From: Rhynchospora pubera
Taxonomy: Eukaryota; Streptophyta; Magnoliopsida; Poales; Cyperaceae
Length of the DNA stretch: 64,000 bases
Assembly (NCBI GenBank): GCA_028095005.1
Contig: CM051460.1
Location: 151,647,461 to 151,711,460, forward strand
Reading direction: 5' to 3'
The notes beneath the pieces are model-generated. The model did no database searches, was not told the DNA's origin, and saw only the letters and a list, made by a program, of their open reading frames with translations. This document shows, piece after piece, positions 34,235 to 44,400 of the stretch (its first letter is position 1; each line of letters opens with the position of its first letter). Both the position numbers and the translations under genes were made by a program.

Positions 34235-34810
34235 ACAGGCATATGCATCAGAGCAGGGCGTATCATTCATGCCAAGGGTTGGCAAGTTCCATAATGGGTA
34301 TCAGGTGTATGATTTTGGTACTGTTAGCATTTATATGGAGTCGTGTAAGAGGCTTCTCTATACGCAGGCAAAAGATGGAATTTGGAGTGCAGTTTCACTT
34401 ACGCAACTGATGGATATGAGCTGGAGATAGACTTTTGCTTGTGGACAATTTAATGTAGAGCGTTGCAAAACGTCAATCCATTGTGCAAGTCCCTGTTAAA
34501 TTTTAGGAATAGACCTACTTAAGCCACATCAATATAACAAGTTACTGCTAAAATTTCACTTGTTCAAGAGAAACTTCTTTGTATTATTTAATTGTTGTTC
34601 TAAATTAAGGTATGCAATATCTATCTTGATGGTATGAATGTTGATCTGTTAATGATACTTTCTGCTATGCTCCCAAGGTTCTACTTTCTTTGTTCTGATA
34701 TATCTTGTCGGATAAATTTCTTGTGTATACTTCAATTCATTTCTAATTCCTTATTTCTCTTTCACGACTTAAATATTTCATATTTATCTCTTTTCCTAAA
34801 TCAGTATTAT
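34235..34810 (+). pseudogene. Duplicated tail of STIPL1 (last ~65 codons plus 3' flank)
   Basis: From 34235 the sequence matches STIPL1 from 28749. The frame QAYASEQGVSFMPRVGKF continues to SLTQLMDMSWR and a stop at 34428-34430. It differs from the parent at a handful of residues and by an in-frame loss of four codons (parent MDMNRTARSWR). The similarity carries on into the 3' UTR to about 34810. No upstream exons of STIPL1 are present between the retroelement and this block, so it cannot encode a full protein. It may be the remnant of a tandem copy. Confidence 0.85.
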
Positions 34811-36144
34811 ATATTCTTCAATCAGTCAAACTTAAGTTTTATATAAAAGTTAAATAATACCAATTCATCATATATCTCATTATCTCCTGTTAAAATTAAA
34901 ACTGACTGGAATATTTTGCTCTCCATAGACTATTCCTTTATACTGTGGTACCCTCTCTATTCACCTATATTGAGCAGACCCTCCTCCCTTCTAAGTCTCG
35001 AGCTGTGTGCTCTATTACATCCCTTTATAAATCATTATCCAATGTTTTTGTATCAGATGAATTATTAAAGTGGAAGAAAAAAACTGCAGTCAAGCATCCT
35101 TCTGCTGAGCAACGAGATGCCTTATCCTACGTATAGACCAAGGTATTTCTAATTCCGTTGACAAAATGAGAGGAGGTGCTGCTAAGTATCAAGGTTTTGC
35201 TTTCTGTAAGAGTGGAAGATAATGAGCGAGAGAGGAGATGAAGAGAAGAAGGGTTGGAAAAATAACCTGTTATTGAATTAGGGACCTGAATTTGGAGATA
35301 TGTGATAATATCAGATATGAAACTGAATATCATAAATCCTATCAAGCATCAGCATTCACTTGGCCCTTTACCATTTTAGCGACCCAAAAGACTCACTTTC
35401 ATAAACTGAATTGCCTCTTTATGGTCCAATTTCTTATTTATTGATGGATCCACTACATCAATTCACGCACTAAATTGTGTGCCACTATGCTGAAATTTTG
35501 ACTGGTGCTTGATCGGTGAACATACAATTACAAAAGACATTTGCTTGTATCAGTGCATGGACTCTGAAAATTTTGCAATTTTGTCTATCTCAATTGTAGC
35601 AATTTTTCACTGGATAGTCTCTATCTATTTTATGTCTAAACAAAAAACAATTGTAGCAATTTATCTCACTTTGAACCAAACAATACTGCTGTCAGGATTA
35701 TGCCAGTATAACATACCAATCTGGCTACTATGGACTCAAAGTATGGTACCATAAACCTACACCATTGACTTTGTCTTATCAGAAGAAGTTGAAGAGAACT
35801 AGAGAAGAGGTGTTGGGACCAGCGATTCACCCAGCCATAGAAATTTAGAACAAGGAACAGCGTTGCAGTTTTACACAATTTTTTTAAGTGCAGTCAACGT
35901 GTTATAAAAATTCATCAGTCAGTATAGAAAACCAGTATATGGCTTTTCAACCGTTCATCAGTCCAAATATATTGACAGACTCATATTATATTTCTTTCTT
36001 TAATTCGATCATTTTTTGTTCGCTAATAAGTCCAACCTGATAATAATAGTTCGGTAGAATCTGAGTATGATATGACCCAACTCATTTTTTTTTTCCTAAT
36101 TAAACTGTATGTCCAGTTGGGTTTTAAAATATGACCGAACGCAC
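34811..36144. other. Intergenic, nothing recognised
   Basis: AT-rich. The short ORF at 34945-35136 has no recognisable family. There are no terminal repeats or tandem arrays of note. Confidence 0.5.
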
Positions 36145-36152
36145 GTCATGTT

Positions 36153-36432
36153 CAGGGGTGAAAACGGTCACCGTTTCGACCGTCCTTTCGTTTCGTTTCG
36201 TCCAAAACGAAACGAAAACGGTTAAAGATTTTTGTTGCGTTTTAAAAACGAAACGGTTAACGAAAGCTTGAAACAGTTTCGTCCATGTGTATTTTCGTGG
36301 TATTTTCGTGATTTCGACCGTTTCATTTTAAACGAAACGGTTAACGCAAATGGTAGTCAATTTCGTTCTCAAAACGCAACGGTCAACGAAACCGACCGTT
36401 TTCGTGGTCGTTTTGAACGTTATGCAGCCCTA
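36153..36432. mobile_element. 280-bp hAT-type MITE with 8-bp target duplication
   Basis: Flanked on both sides by GTCATGTT (36145-36152 and 36433-36440). The ends CAGGGGTGAAAACGG and, complemented, TAGGGCTGCATAACG fit hAT terminal inverted repeats. The interior is made of ACGAAACGG/CCGTTTCGT words in both orientations (subterminal repeats). It has no coding capacity. Confidence 0.93.
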
Positions 36433-36440
36433 GTCATGTT

Positions 36441-37800
36441 ATGTTTGTTTTTAATGATGATGATCTACAGATTTAATGACTTTTGACTGTCCTAATCTTT
36501 CTTTCAAAAAGAAAAGGTAACCCCCGGACCTGCCAATCAAGTATTACTGTTACTTTTTAATTTTCAACCTTATATTTAATTATTAATTTTGACTAGATTA
36601 ATATTAATTCTCAAATATTTAAGTGTATACCAATAAAAAAGAACTTACATTAACAGGAATTAAGCCTTGTGAAGTGTCAATAATCGATTAGTAAGTATTG
36701 ATTAAAATTATATAAAGTATTCCACCATATTTTCAATAACTAGCACGAAATTTGAGCACCTCGAGATTGGGACTCATATGAAGAGTAATAATTGCAGAAT
36801 TAAAATTTACTATAACTTTAATAGTGTAATAATTAAAAGATAATTAACACAAAAATCCCGACTAGTTTGAACAAGCCAAACTCGTTGGTAAAGGCTGACA
36901 AATATCTTTCTAATTAATCCAATTTACTCTAAAACATACCAAAAAACATTATGTAATTTGTCTCTTTGCATTTTAATTATACTTCATGTGTTACATGTAC
37001 TAATTAATGAGTTCAACTGACTTTGTTTTTCAAACAGACATTATTGAATGGAACTGGAGCATAATTTGGCTCATGGTTTTCGAATTCGATTGGGGTCCGG
37101 TAATTTCGTTTAATCATATATAACCAAAATATAATTTGTAATTTATCTCTCTGCACCTAATCTTTTATATGTTCTATCTACTAATTAATAAGTTTAACTG
37201 ACTTTTATTGTGTAAATTTATTACATTTGATGGAAATGGAGTATAATTTACCTTATAGTTTTCTAATTAATTTTGGGTCTGATATGGTTTCAAACAATAG
37301 GCAGATAGTTTATCTTCTAACATATTGATAAGAAGAAATTAATTTTGCACAAAGGAAAAGTGGAAAATGAACAGAACAAAAAAAAAAAAACATTAACAAT
37401 GTACTCCTAAACGTAAAGATTCTCCATGCCATTTAAATATGTATATTTTTCTGTATTATATTGGGTAAAAATTTCACACACCCATAGTGTCTCGTTCTAA
37501 ACTCCATCAATGATGAACACGCCACGTCTCCGTCAAGTTTAAAGTGTATTTTTACATAGTTCATATAGGGTTAGCACTTGTCGACGCACAGTGACACGTG
37601 GCCATCTCTGTTGAAGGGAAACCCCCATAGTCGTAGAAACTAGTAAGTCACTCCGGGCTTTCGGGGGGTGATTGTTAGTGTATCTTCTACCAAATTAAAG
37701 ATTTGCTAAAAAAGTAAATGCACTACTTTAATATTAGCATATAAGACAAATCCTTTAGTTGTTGTGAATAATTTCTGAAGACTAGCCGTTGGTGGCTAAG
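36441..37800. other. AT-rich intergenic with an imperfect ~180-bp duplication
   Basis: The stretch at about 36950-37110 resembles 37130-37290 (AATTTGTCTCTTTGCA against AATTTATCTCTCTGCA, then TACTAATTAATGAGTT against TACTAATTAATAAGTT, then GGAGCATAATTTGGCT against GGAGTATAATTTACCT). Otherwise nothing is recognised. Confidence 0.55.
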
Positions 37801-37802
37801 AC

Positions 37803-38917
37803 TAGGGATGAAAACGGAGCGGATAAAATTCATATCCGAATTCGAAAATTTGAGCGTAATATTCGATTCGTATCCGTATACGTATCCGAACATATCTGTA
37901 TTCGTATTTGTATCAGCTAAAAAAATATGAATGCGGATATGGTTTTGAGTTTTTTGACAATATCCGATTCGTATTCGTATCCGACATGGATATTATCCGT
38001 ATCCGATAGATATTAATCCGTTTATCCGTATCTTTAACGGCATAAGTTGATTAATATAACTACTTATCTACATTAGAGAATACTTTTAATTAGATAATAC
38101 TTAATTTTTATTAGATAAATTCTCTTACAATAATATTTTCATTTGGACTAGTAACATAAAATTATTTTTATTTTTTATTATTGAGAAGATTATATATGAT
38201 AACAACACTAAAATTAATTTTTCTCTAATCATGATGGTTACATATGATTAATATACTATTTTAATATATGATGACAATTAAGGTAACATGATATGATTTG
38301 ACATTGAATAGTTAAAATATACTGTTAGAATTCAAATTGTGGAAAGACTGAATTTATTAATCAATCCTATATTCCTATTAGATTTGTACTTATGTGGTAC
38401 TTGCAATTTTAGAATGTCTCTTATTTGCTTTCACTTTTAGCCTTTTATTAATGTGTTGATCAAAGTTGGAATCCAACAAATAAATTTTCTTACTTTGATT
38501 TTAAAGAAGTATACTTCTAAAGTTGTACATTGTAATTGAAGGCAATGTTATTAAAATTAACTTTCATATTTTAAAGAAATGCTCATTTGGCTTAAACTAT
38601 GAAAAATAGTAGATATTCATTTGCATGTACTACTACTGATCTTGACGAAGTACTAATATAGACACTGAGTATATTGAATAACATTATATTTAGAGAAAAT
38701 ACTACTGTAAATAAATAAAAAAAAATTAAAATGTTATCCGTATCCGACAAAATATATTCGTATTCGACTTTGTATCCGAAAATATCCGAACCGTATCTGT
38801 ATCCGTTTAATATCCGAACCGTATCCGTATTCGAACGCATTCGTATTCGTATCCGTATCCGAAAAAAATATGGATGTGGATATGGAAAGACCAACATCCA
38901 ATCCGTTTTCATCCCTA
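37803..38917. mobile_element. ~1.1-kb non-autonomous hAT-type element
   Basis: The terminal inverted repeats TAGGGATGAAAACGG and CCGTTTTCATCCCTA are perfect over 15 bp. GGCTAAG lies just outside both ends (37794-37800 and 38919-38925), a 7- to 8-bp target duplication. Subterminal regions of ~230 bp are crowded with TATCCGTAT/ATACGGATA and ATCCGAA words. The middle (38040-38720) is AT-rich without a transposase ORF. Confidence 0.9.
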
Positions 38918-38929
38918 AGGCTAAGTGCT

Positions 38930-40260
38930 TGTAATAATTGTTGCTTTTCGTAATGAAAAGTGGTAAGCCTTGTAGGCTTACTTATTTTAAAAAAAAAATT
39001 ATATCTAATATTTAATGATCGGGCTTATGGTGCTTCAAAGTTCTAATTAAATTTCCCATGTTGGTATTTTGTTTAATATAGAAAATTAACAAATAAATCA
39101 AATCCTGTATTTAGTTTTGGAATTTATTGACAACTATATAATTTTTATATGTACTTTTATGATTTTGACCGAATTTTCTTTACTAAATAAATTCAATCTG
39201 ATAATTGAATGCAGCAGCTGGAGTGTATTCCGGCTCATAATGTTTTCAAGTAAATTTTGCATGTTCGTTCTGAAGTTAAAGCAAAGAAAGACTAAGGTAA
39301 GCCGTGAGAAAAGTTATATTTACATTATATAACCGAGAGTAGTGTCTCCATAAAAATTCTCCAATAGTGAAGATTGTTATAATAAAATTTATAATACTTA
39401 AATATATATATTACATATTTATTAGTTGATCCTAAAAAATGTTGCTCTGATTATTCTACTAGCCACTATACTTGTTTTTTTTTTCCCTCAGCCTGTATTT
39501 AGTTCAATTCAATTATTCTCTAAGTTGGATCTTCACATAATCTTATTTATCCGCCACCATTTAATGATGAATTGAAGTTTTCATCCGAACTCAGTAAGTA
39601 ATTAATCGTCTAGTTTTTAACAGATTTATACCATAGAAATCAGATGTAAATACATAACTAATGTGTATAAAGCATGCATTTTTCATCCTACGCACTGAGT
39701 CACAAATTTTTAATTTAATTTTTACTAGAAATCCGCAAATGCTATACCAATTGTTATCCAATTTGTCCATAAGTACTAACTTGTAAATTCAAAGAGAGTG
39801 TTGCTCTTGCTCTTGTTATATTCGTTGATTTTGTAAACTCACAATGGATATTTTAAAAGCCCCTAGTTATTTTATTTACAGATACATGTACAACCAAAGT
39901 TTTAAATGACCATCTAATGATAAATACAAAAGAAATCCTTTTTAGGTAGATAAATACAAATTGTAAATTAATGGATGGCACCTGTCAGATCCACTCATTT
40001 CCGAAAATTCCGTTACAATTCATTGTTACTGTCTGTGGACTGTGGGTATTATTTCCAGTGCGAGAAAATAATTTTTTATAACAAACAAAAAACACAGTTT
40101 AATTTGACTGAACCACTGAAATATGTAAGGAAAAATGATAAGAAAAAAACGTCTCCAATTTTCTTTGGGACTGGAGATGAAAATGGTTGACTATATTTAA
40201 TGCATGGAACCATTTATTTGGTGCTTCAGACATCTCAAATTTGTTTGCGACAATGCACTT
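38930..40260. other. Intergenic, upstream of the xTNx gene
   Basis: AT-rich, with no gene or repeat recognised. The last few hundred bases are presumably promoter. Confidence 0.5.
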
Positions 40261-40266
40261 TCCCGC

Positions 40267-40274
40267 TATATAAA
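40267..40274 (+). promoter_or_regulatory. TATA box of the xTNx gene
   Basis: CTATATAAAC in a GC-richer context, about 165 bp before the start codon and followed by a CT-rich leader, is well placed for a core promoter. Confidence 0.6.
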
Positions 40275-40433
40275 CGTCCTCTCCTCTTTAAATGGCAAGG
40301 CCGTTTGTTTCTATCTCCACTCCAAATTATTTCCAATATACTGTTACCTTAAATCTCCTTCCTTCCTAAACCTCTCAAAGTTCCCTTTCTTTTTCTTTTT
40401 CCTTTTCAGTACCTCTCTTTCTCCAATTAATTC

Positions 40434-43019
40434 ATGGATAATCACTTTTCTTCTTCTCCCCATTTTTTTACACCAGAGCTTGGCGGCTCTTCCACCATCA
40501 GTTCCAAATCAATCAACCTTGAAAAACATTCTCACTCTGCACCAGTTGTGCAGATTCCTTCTATAAGAAATTATGGTGAGATTCTGACGGCTGCCGGCAT
40601 GGAACCAGATTTGACAAGCCCTGACGTGCCGAGTCCCCTGGCACGTGCCAGGTGTTGTGATGTCTACATTGGTTACAATCGGCAAGACCCACCTTTCAAT
40701 CGTCGGCTTGTGAAATGGCTGACGGCTGAGCTGGAGATGCATGCTTCAGTCTTTGCCACAGATCGAAACAGGAACAAGGATGCAATCTCTCACTGTGCCG
40801 CCAGAGTAGCTATGGAAGTGGCACCAGTGGGTATTGTGGTGGTTACTGTTCAATCCTTATCAGATGCTTTCCGTACAGAAGAGATGCTTCTCTTTTCCCA
40901 AAACAGAAAGCTCGTGCCGGTTTTTGTAGGCCTGACAAGAAATGATTGTGTTTCCTCAGATGTAATTCAGAAAAATGGGGATTTATGGAGCCGGTTTGGT
41001 GGTGAGCTTTGGAAAGATTATGGGGGAAGAGAGGAAGACTGGAAAGAGGTTGTCGATGGTTTGTCCAGAGTTGATATGGATTTTGAGGCAAGCGCCGCTA
41101 ATTTGAGGGATTGTCTATTGGATATAGTGGCTTTTATTGGGAAAAGACTGGGCAAGAGAAGCATTATTGAATCAATCCAAAAGTGTTCTGAATCAGGGTT
41201 GCATGAGTTACCCTTTTCGCGCAACGAGAATTTTATCGGTCGCAAACAAGAATTGCGGCAGTTGGAGTTTATTCTGTTTGGTTACATTGAAGAGCATGAT
41301 GAAGGAAAGCTTGCTGACTCCGATATAGAGAAAAAAGAAAGAGAAAAAGGAAAGGGGAAAATGCCCTTGGCTAGTGAAGAACAGAAAGAAGAAGAGATGA
41401 GTTTGACTATTGCTGAAGTGGGGTCTTATGCAAGAGGTATTGTGTGCATAAATGGGGAAACAGGTATTGGCAAAACTGAGCTGTTGCTTGAATTTGCATA
41501 CCGGCACATGCAACGATACAAGGCTGTGTTCTGGATTGGAGGTGAGGCGAGGTTCTTGAGAGAGAATTACATGAAACTGTCAGGCCCACTTAGTATTGAA
41601 GCCGGTATAGATAACGGGTCTGCTGTTAGCGCCAATATAGAAGAGCAGGCAATTGGTAAAGTGCGTAAAGAGTTTACGCGAGATATACCATACCTGATAG
41701 TGATTGATAATTTAGAGATGGAGAAGGATTTTTGGGATGGAAGACCCGTATCAGATCTTCTTCCCCCTTTCACAGGCCAGACCCATGTGTTAATCTCCAC
41801 CCGTTTGCCTGGGATTTTTAATATCATGACATTTAAGCTTCCATATCCATCTCCTTCTGAAGCCATGAATTTTATAAAAGGAGATAGTTCTCTGTTGCTA
41901 GCAAGTGAAGATGATGATGTTTTAAACATCATACAAGAAAAGCTTAGGCGGTTGCCATTCGGGCTTCTGCTTGTCCGGGCGATCTTATCACAGCTTGCTA
42001 TCGATCCACAAACCCTTTTGGCATTGTTAGACAGTCCAATGGCTGCTGAGATTACATATGGCCCAAAAGATGACCCGGTTTTCCAGTACAACCCTTTTCT
42101 GATCCAACTCCTAGACGTATGTTTTTCTTTCTTTAACCAATTATACAAAAACACAAAAAATCTGGCAATGAAAATGGTTGAGGCAAGCAGCTGGTTTGGC
42201 CCGTCTCCTGTGCCAGTCTGTATGTTGGCATATGCTGCATGGGGAAGCACTTCTAATTCCAATTCTAGAAACATCTGGAAAAAACTGCGTGACAGCATGT
42301 TCTCATTTCCGTGCATGGGAACATTGAATGCTGAAGGCAAGGAGGCAGAGGCGCTATCTATGCTCATGCGGCTCGGGATAGCGAGGAGTGGGACTCGCCC
42401 TGGGCATGTACATTTCCATGACATTTTTAAACTGTACATGCGACAGAGGAGTAGTGCAGAACCCAGCAGCTTATTTGTTCAGGCAATTACTGATGAAGGT
42501 TTTTCACCGGCATACACTGATCATGTCTGGGCTGCATGTTTCTTGGTGCTGAAGTTTGGAATGTATCACCACATTCCAATTGATCTAGGCCCACATGATC
42601 TGTTGTTCTTCATTAATCAGCTGGTAATTCCTCTTGTCGCATATAGCCTCAATGAACTATCCTTGTGCAGTGCTGTTTTGGATCTTTTGCGGGTCGCTAC
42701 TCAAAGGCTCGAATTATTAGAGAATTCTCTTCTAGAAGAGGCTGAGACTGCTAGAAAGATGAAATCTATTTTTGGTGGGAAAAGCCAATCATTTATTGAA
42801 TCCGAACCGACAATTATTCGTGATATTGTCACACTACGTGCGGCTATTTTGGAAACTAGGGCCAAGATTATGATAAAAACGGGGAGAAGTGATGTTGCAG
42901 AAGATCTCTGTAGAACTGCTATAAATATTAAAGAGGTAATTTATGGAGTGGAGCATGCTGAAACCCAATTGGCTCACAAGATCATGGATTTGATAGCAAG
43001 GGTCAAGTCAAGGTTTTAA
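40434..43019 (+). CDS. xTNx protein: TIR-like, NB-ARC, TPR-type C-terminus
   Basis: Intronless, 861 residues, ending in a stop at 43017-43019. It belongs to the old, conserved low-copy plant class (xTNx/TNP, like Arabidopsis At4g23440 and At5g56220), distinct from TNL disease-resistance genes and kept in monocots that lost TNLs. A non-conserved leader is followed by a TIR-like domain (about 73-170) starting CCDVYIGYNRQDPPFNRRLV, with SDAFRTEEMLLF where TIR enzymes carry the catalytic Glu helix. The NB-ARC begins near 265 (ENFIGRKQELRQLE) with P-loop GETGIGKT (341-348), Walker B YLIVIDNLE, sensor HVLISTR and a GLPL-like LPFGLLLVRA. A charged insert (about 288-325) sits before the P-loop. The C-terminal ~150 residues are helical, with TPR-like DVAEDLCRTAINIKE. 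There are no LRRs. The molecular role is unproven. Confidence 0.93.
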   Translation: MDNHFSSSPHFFTPELGGSSTISSKSINLEKHSHSAPVVQIPSIRNYGEILTAAGMEPDLTSPDVPSPLARARCCDVYIGYNRQDPPFNRRLVKWLTAELEMHASVFATDRNRNKDAISHCAARVAMEVAPVGIVVVTVQSLSDAFRTEEMLLFSQNRKLVPVFVGLTRNDCVSSDVIQKNGDLWSRFGGELWKDYGGREEDWKEVVDGLSRVDMDFEASAANLRDCLLDIVAFIGKRLGKRSIIESIQKCSESGLHELPFSRNENFIGRKQELRQLEFILFGYIEEHDEGKLADSDIEKKEREKGKGKMPLASEEQKEEEMSLTIAEVGSYARGIVCINGETGIGKTELLLEFAYRHMQRYKAVFWIGGEARFLRENYMKLSGPLSIEAGIDNGSAVSANIEEQAIGKVRKEFTRDIPYLIVIDNLEMEKDFWDGRPVSDLLPPFTGQTHVLISTRLPGIFNIMTFKLPYPSPSEAMNFIKGDSSLLLASEDDDVLNIIQEKLRRLPFGLLLVRAILSQLAIDPQTLLALLDSPMAAEITYGPKDDPVFQYNPFLIQLLDVCFSFFNQLYKNTKNLAMKMVEASSWFGPSPVPVCMLAYAAWGSTSNSNSRNIWKKLRDSMFSFPCMGTLNAEGKEAEALSMLMRLGIARSGTRPGHVHFHDIFKLYMRQRSSAEPSSLFVQAITDEGFSPAYTDHVWAACFLVLKFGMYHHIPIDLGPHDLLFFINQLVIPLVAYSLNELSLCSAVLDLLRVATQRLELLENSLLEEAETARKMKSIFGGKSQSFIESEPTIIRDIVTLRAAILETRAKIMIKTGRSDVAEDLCRTAINIKEVIYGVEHAETQLAHKIMDLIARVKSRF

Positions 43020-44400
43020 GTTAGCTTGAGACATGAGTTTGGGCTGCAAGTTGTATTCATTAGCTATAAGGAAAGGTTTCTAAACTTTGGATATATGATG
43101 CATAAGTGAAGGAATGTTTTCTCTTTATTTATGCATTTGTTAGGTGTTTATTTCTTCTTCATCTTCTTCTTTTTTTTTTTTTTTTGGCAGTAGTTAGGGT
43201 CTGTGTGTTCGCTCTCGCGTTTGTATGTTTGTATTTGGAACATCTTTGGGAGTTGTCTTTTGATAACTTGGCTTAGCTAGGACCCTGGGTTGATGGTTTG
43301 CCATGTTGAACTTTGATGGAATAGGTATAGTGTTGCTGTTTAGGGTCGTTTCATTTATTTCTGCAATACTTTTGGTGGTGCAACTCAGTAACTGTGCATG
43401 TCTATATCTTTTTCCAATATTCTATTGATATGACTAAGGTACGGTAATGACAAATTAATATATATTTAACATATATAATTTTTTTGAAGAAAGGTAGGGG
43501 TCAAGCCCCTAACTTACATATTAGAAAAAAATGTCCAGAATTACAAAAAAAAAAAAAAAAACCCAGCAACTTACCAGAAAGCCCCTAACATATATAATTA
43601 TTTTTACAATTTTGAACTTGTATAGTCGCATGAAGATATATATGATATACTGTGAATTATCATAGATCAAGCTTCCTAAAGTTCTCAAGGTATTTACATC
43701 GGTATATCTTTTCAAATTGGAAGCACAATCAATGTAAGTTATTATATTTAAAATTGGTGAACTAATATTAGTAATATGTTTCTCATTAACCTTATCAGTT
43801 ATCAATTTCTAAGCAAAGTCATATAGTAGTACTACGCTGATGCAACCTTTTGCTTGTGCATATATATGACCTTTCAACTTTTAAGGTTTTCTAATTTTAT
43901 CTAATAGGAAAACCTGCCTTTAATTTCTACCAGTTTAATAGTTCTCGATTCTTAAAACCAACCACTGTGAACCTCTCAGCGTTGAGTTTCTGTTGCTATT
44001 AGGACCGCAAAAAAATACTTACCATCGACCTTGTTCGCACATATGTTTTCCAAATTTAATTTAACAACCATTCAAAGAATCAGATTTTAACTAAAATTAC
44101 CAATTTTTTTATCAGTAACTGCGCGTAAATTCTCTCTTTCTTTTCTTTTCTCTTTGTTTTAATTAATTACAGGGAAGACAGAGTAGGAAATTCTTTAAAC
44201 AAACTTGTTTTGGTTAAGTTACTGTAGAAGGTACAATGATATATAATTAATCTCTCCTTCTCTACATCTTGCTCATCTGAGTAAATTTGCAACAAATATT
44301 TCCTTAAAAGTTTTAGGCAGATAGCTAGGTTGAGCTCTTCTCAATACCTATTTAAGTAATCACAATTTTGTGCATTTATCAGGTGTTGGATAAATAAAAA
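43020..44400. other. xTNx 3' flank and glucanase-1 upstream region
   Basis: The xTNx 3' UTR runs to roughly 43350. From about 43373 (GGTGGTGCAACTCAGTAA) to the start codon at 44401 the sequence is a diverged copy of 49549-50932, the left part of the tandem duplication. A TATTTAAG word at about 44349, conserved upstream of the second gene, is a possible TATA element. Confidence 0.7.

Noticed and set aside
37480..37720. Possible CACTA-type element ends (CACACACCCATAGTG and a G-rich right side)
   Set aside because: The right side does not mirror the left and no target duplication was found.
41567..42439. 290-codon minus-strand ORF
   Set aside because: Antisense to the NB-ARC region of the xTNx gene. 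Its composition follows from the coding strand, and there is no motif.
40434..43019. Ordinary TNL disease-resistance gene
   Set aside because: There are no leucine-rich repeats, the TIR is divergent, the C-terminus is TPR-like and there are no introns; it is the separate xTNx class.
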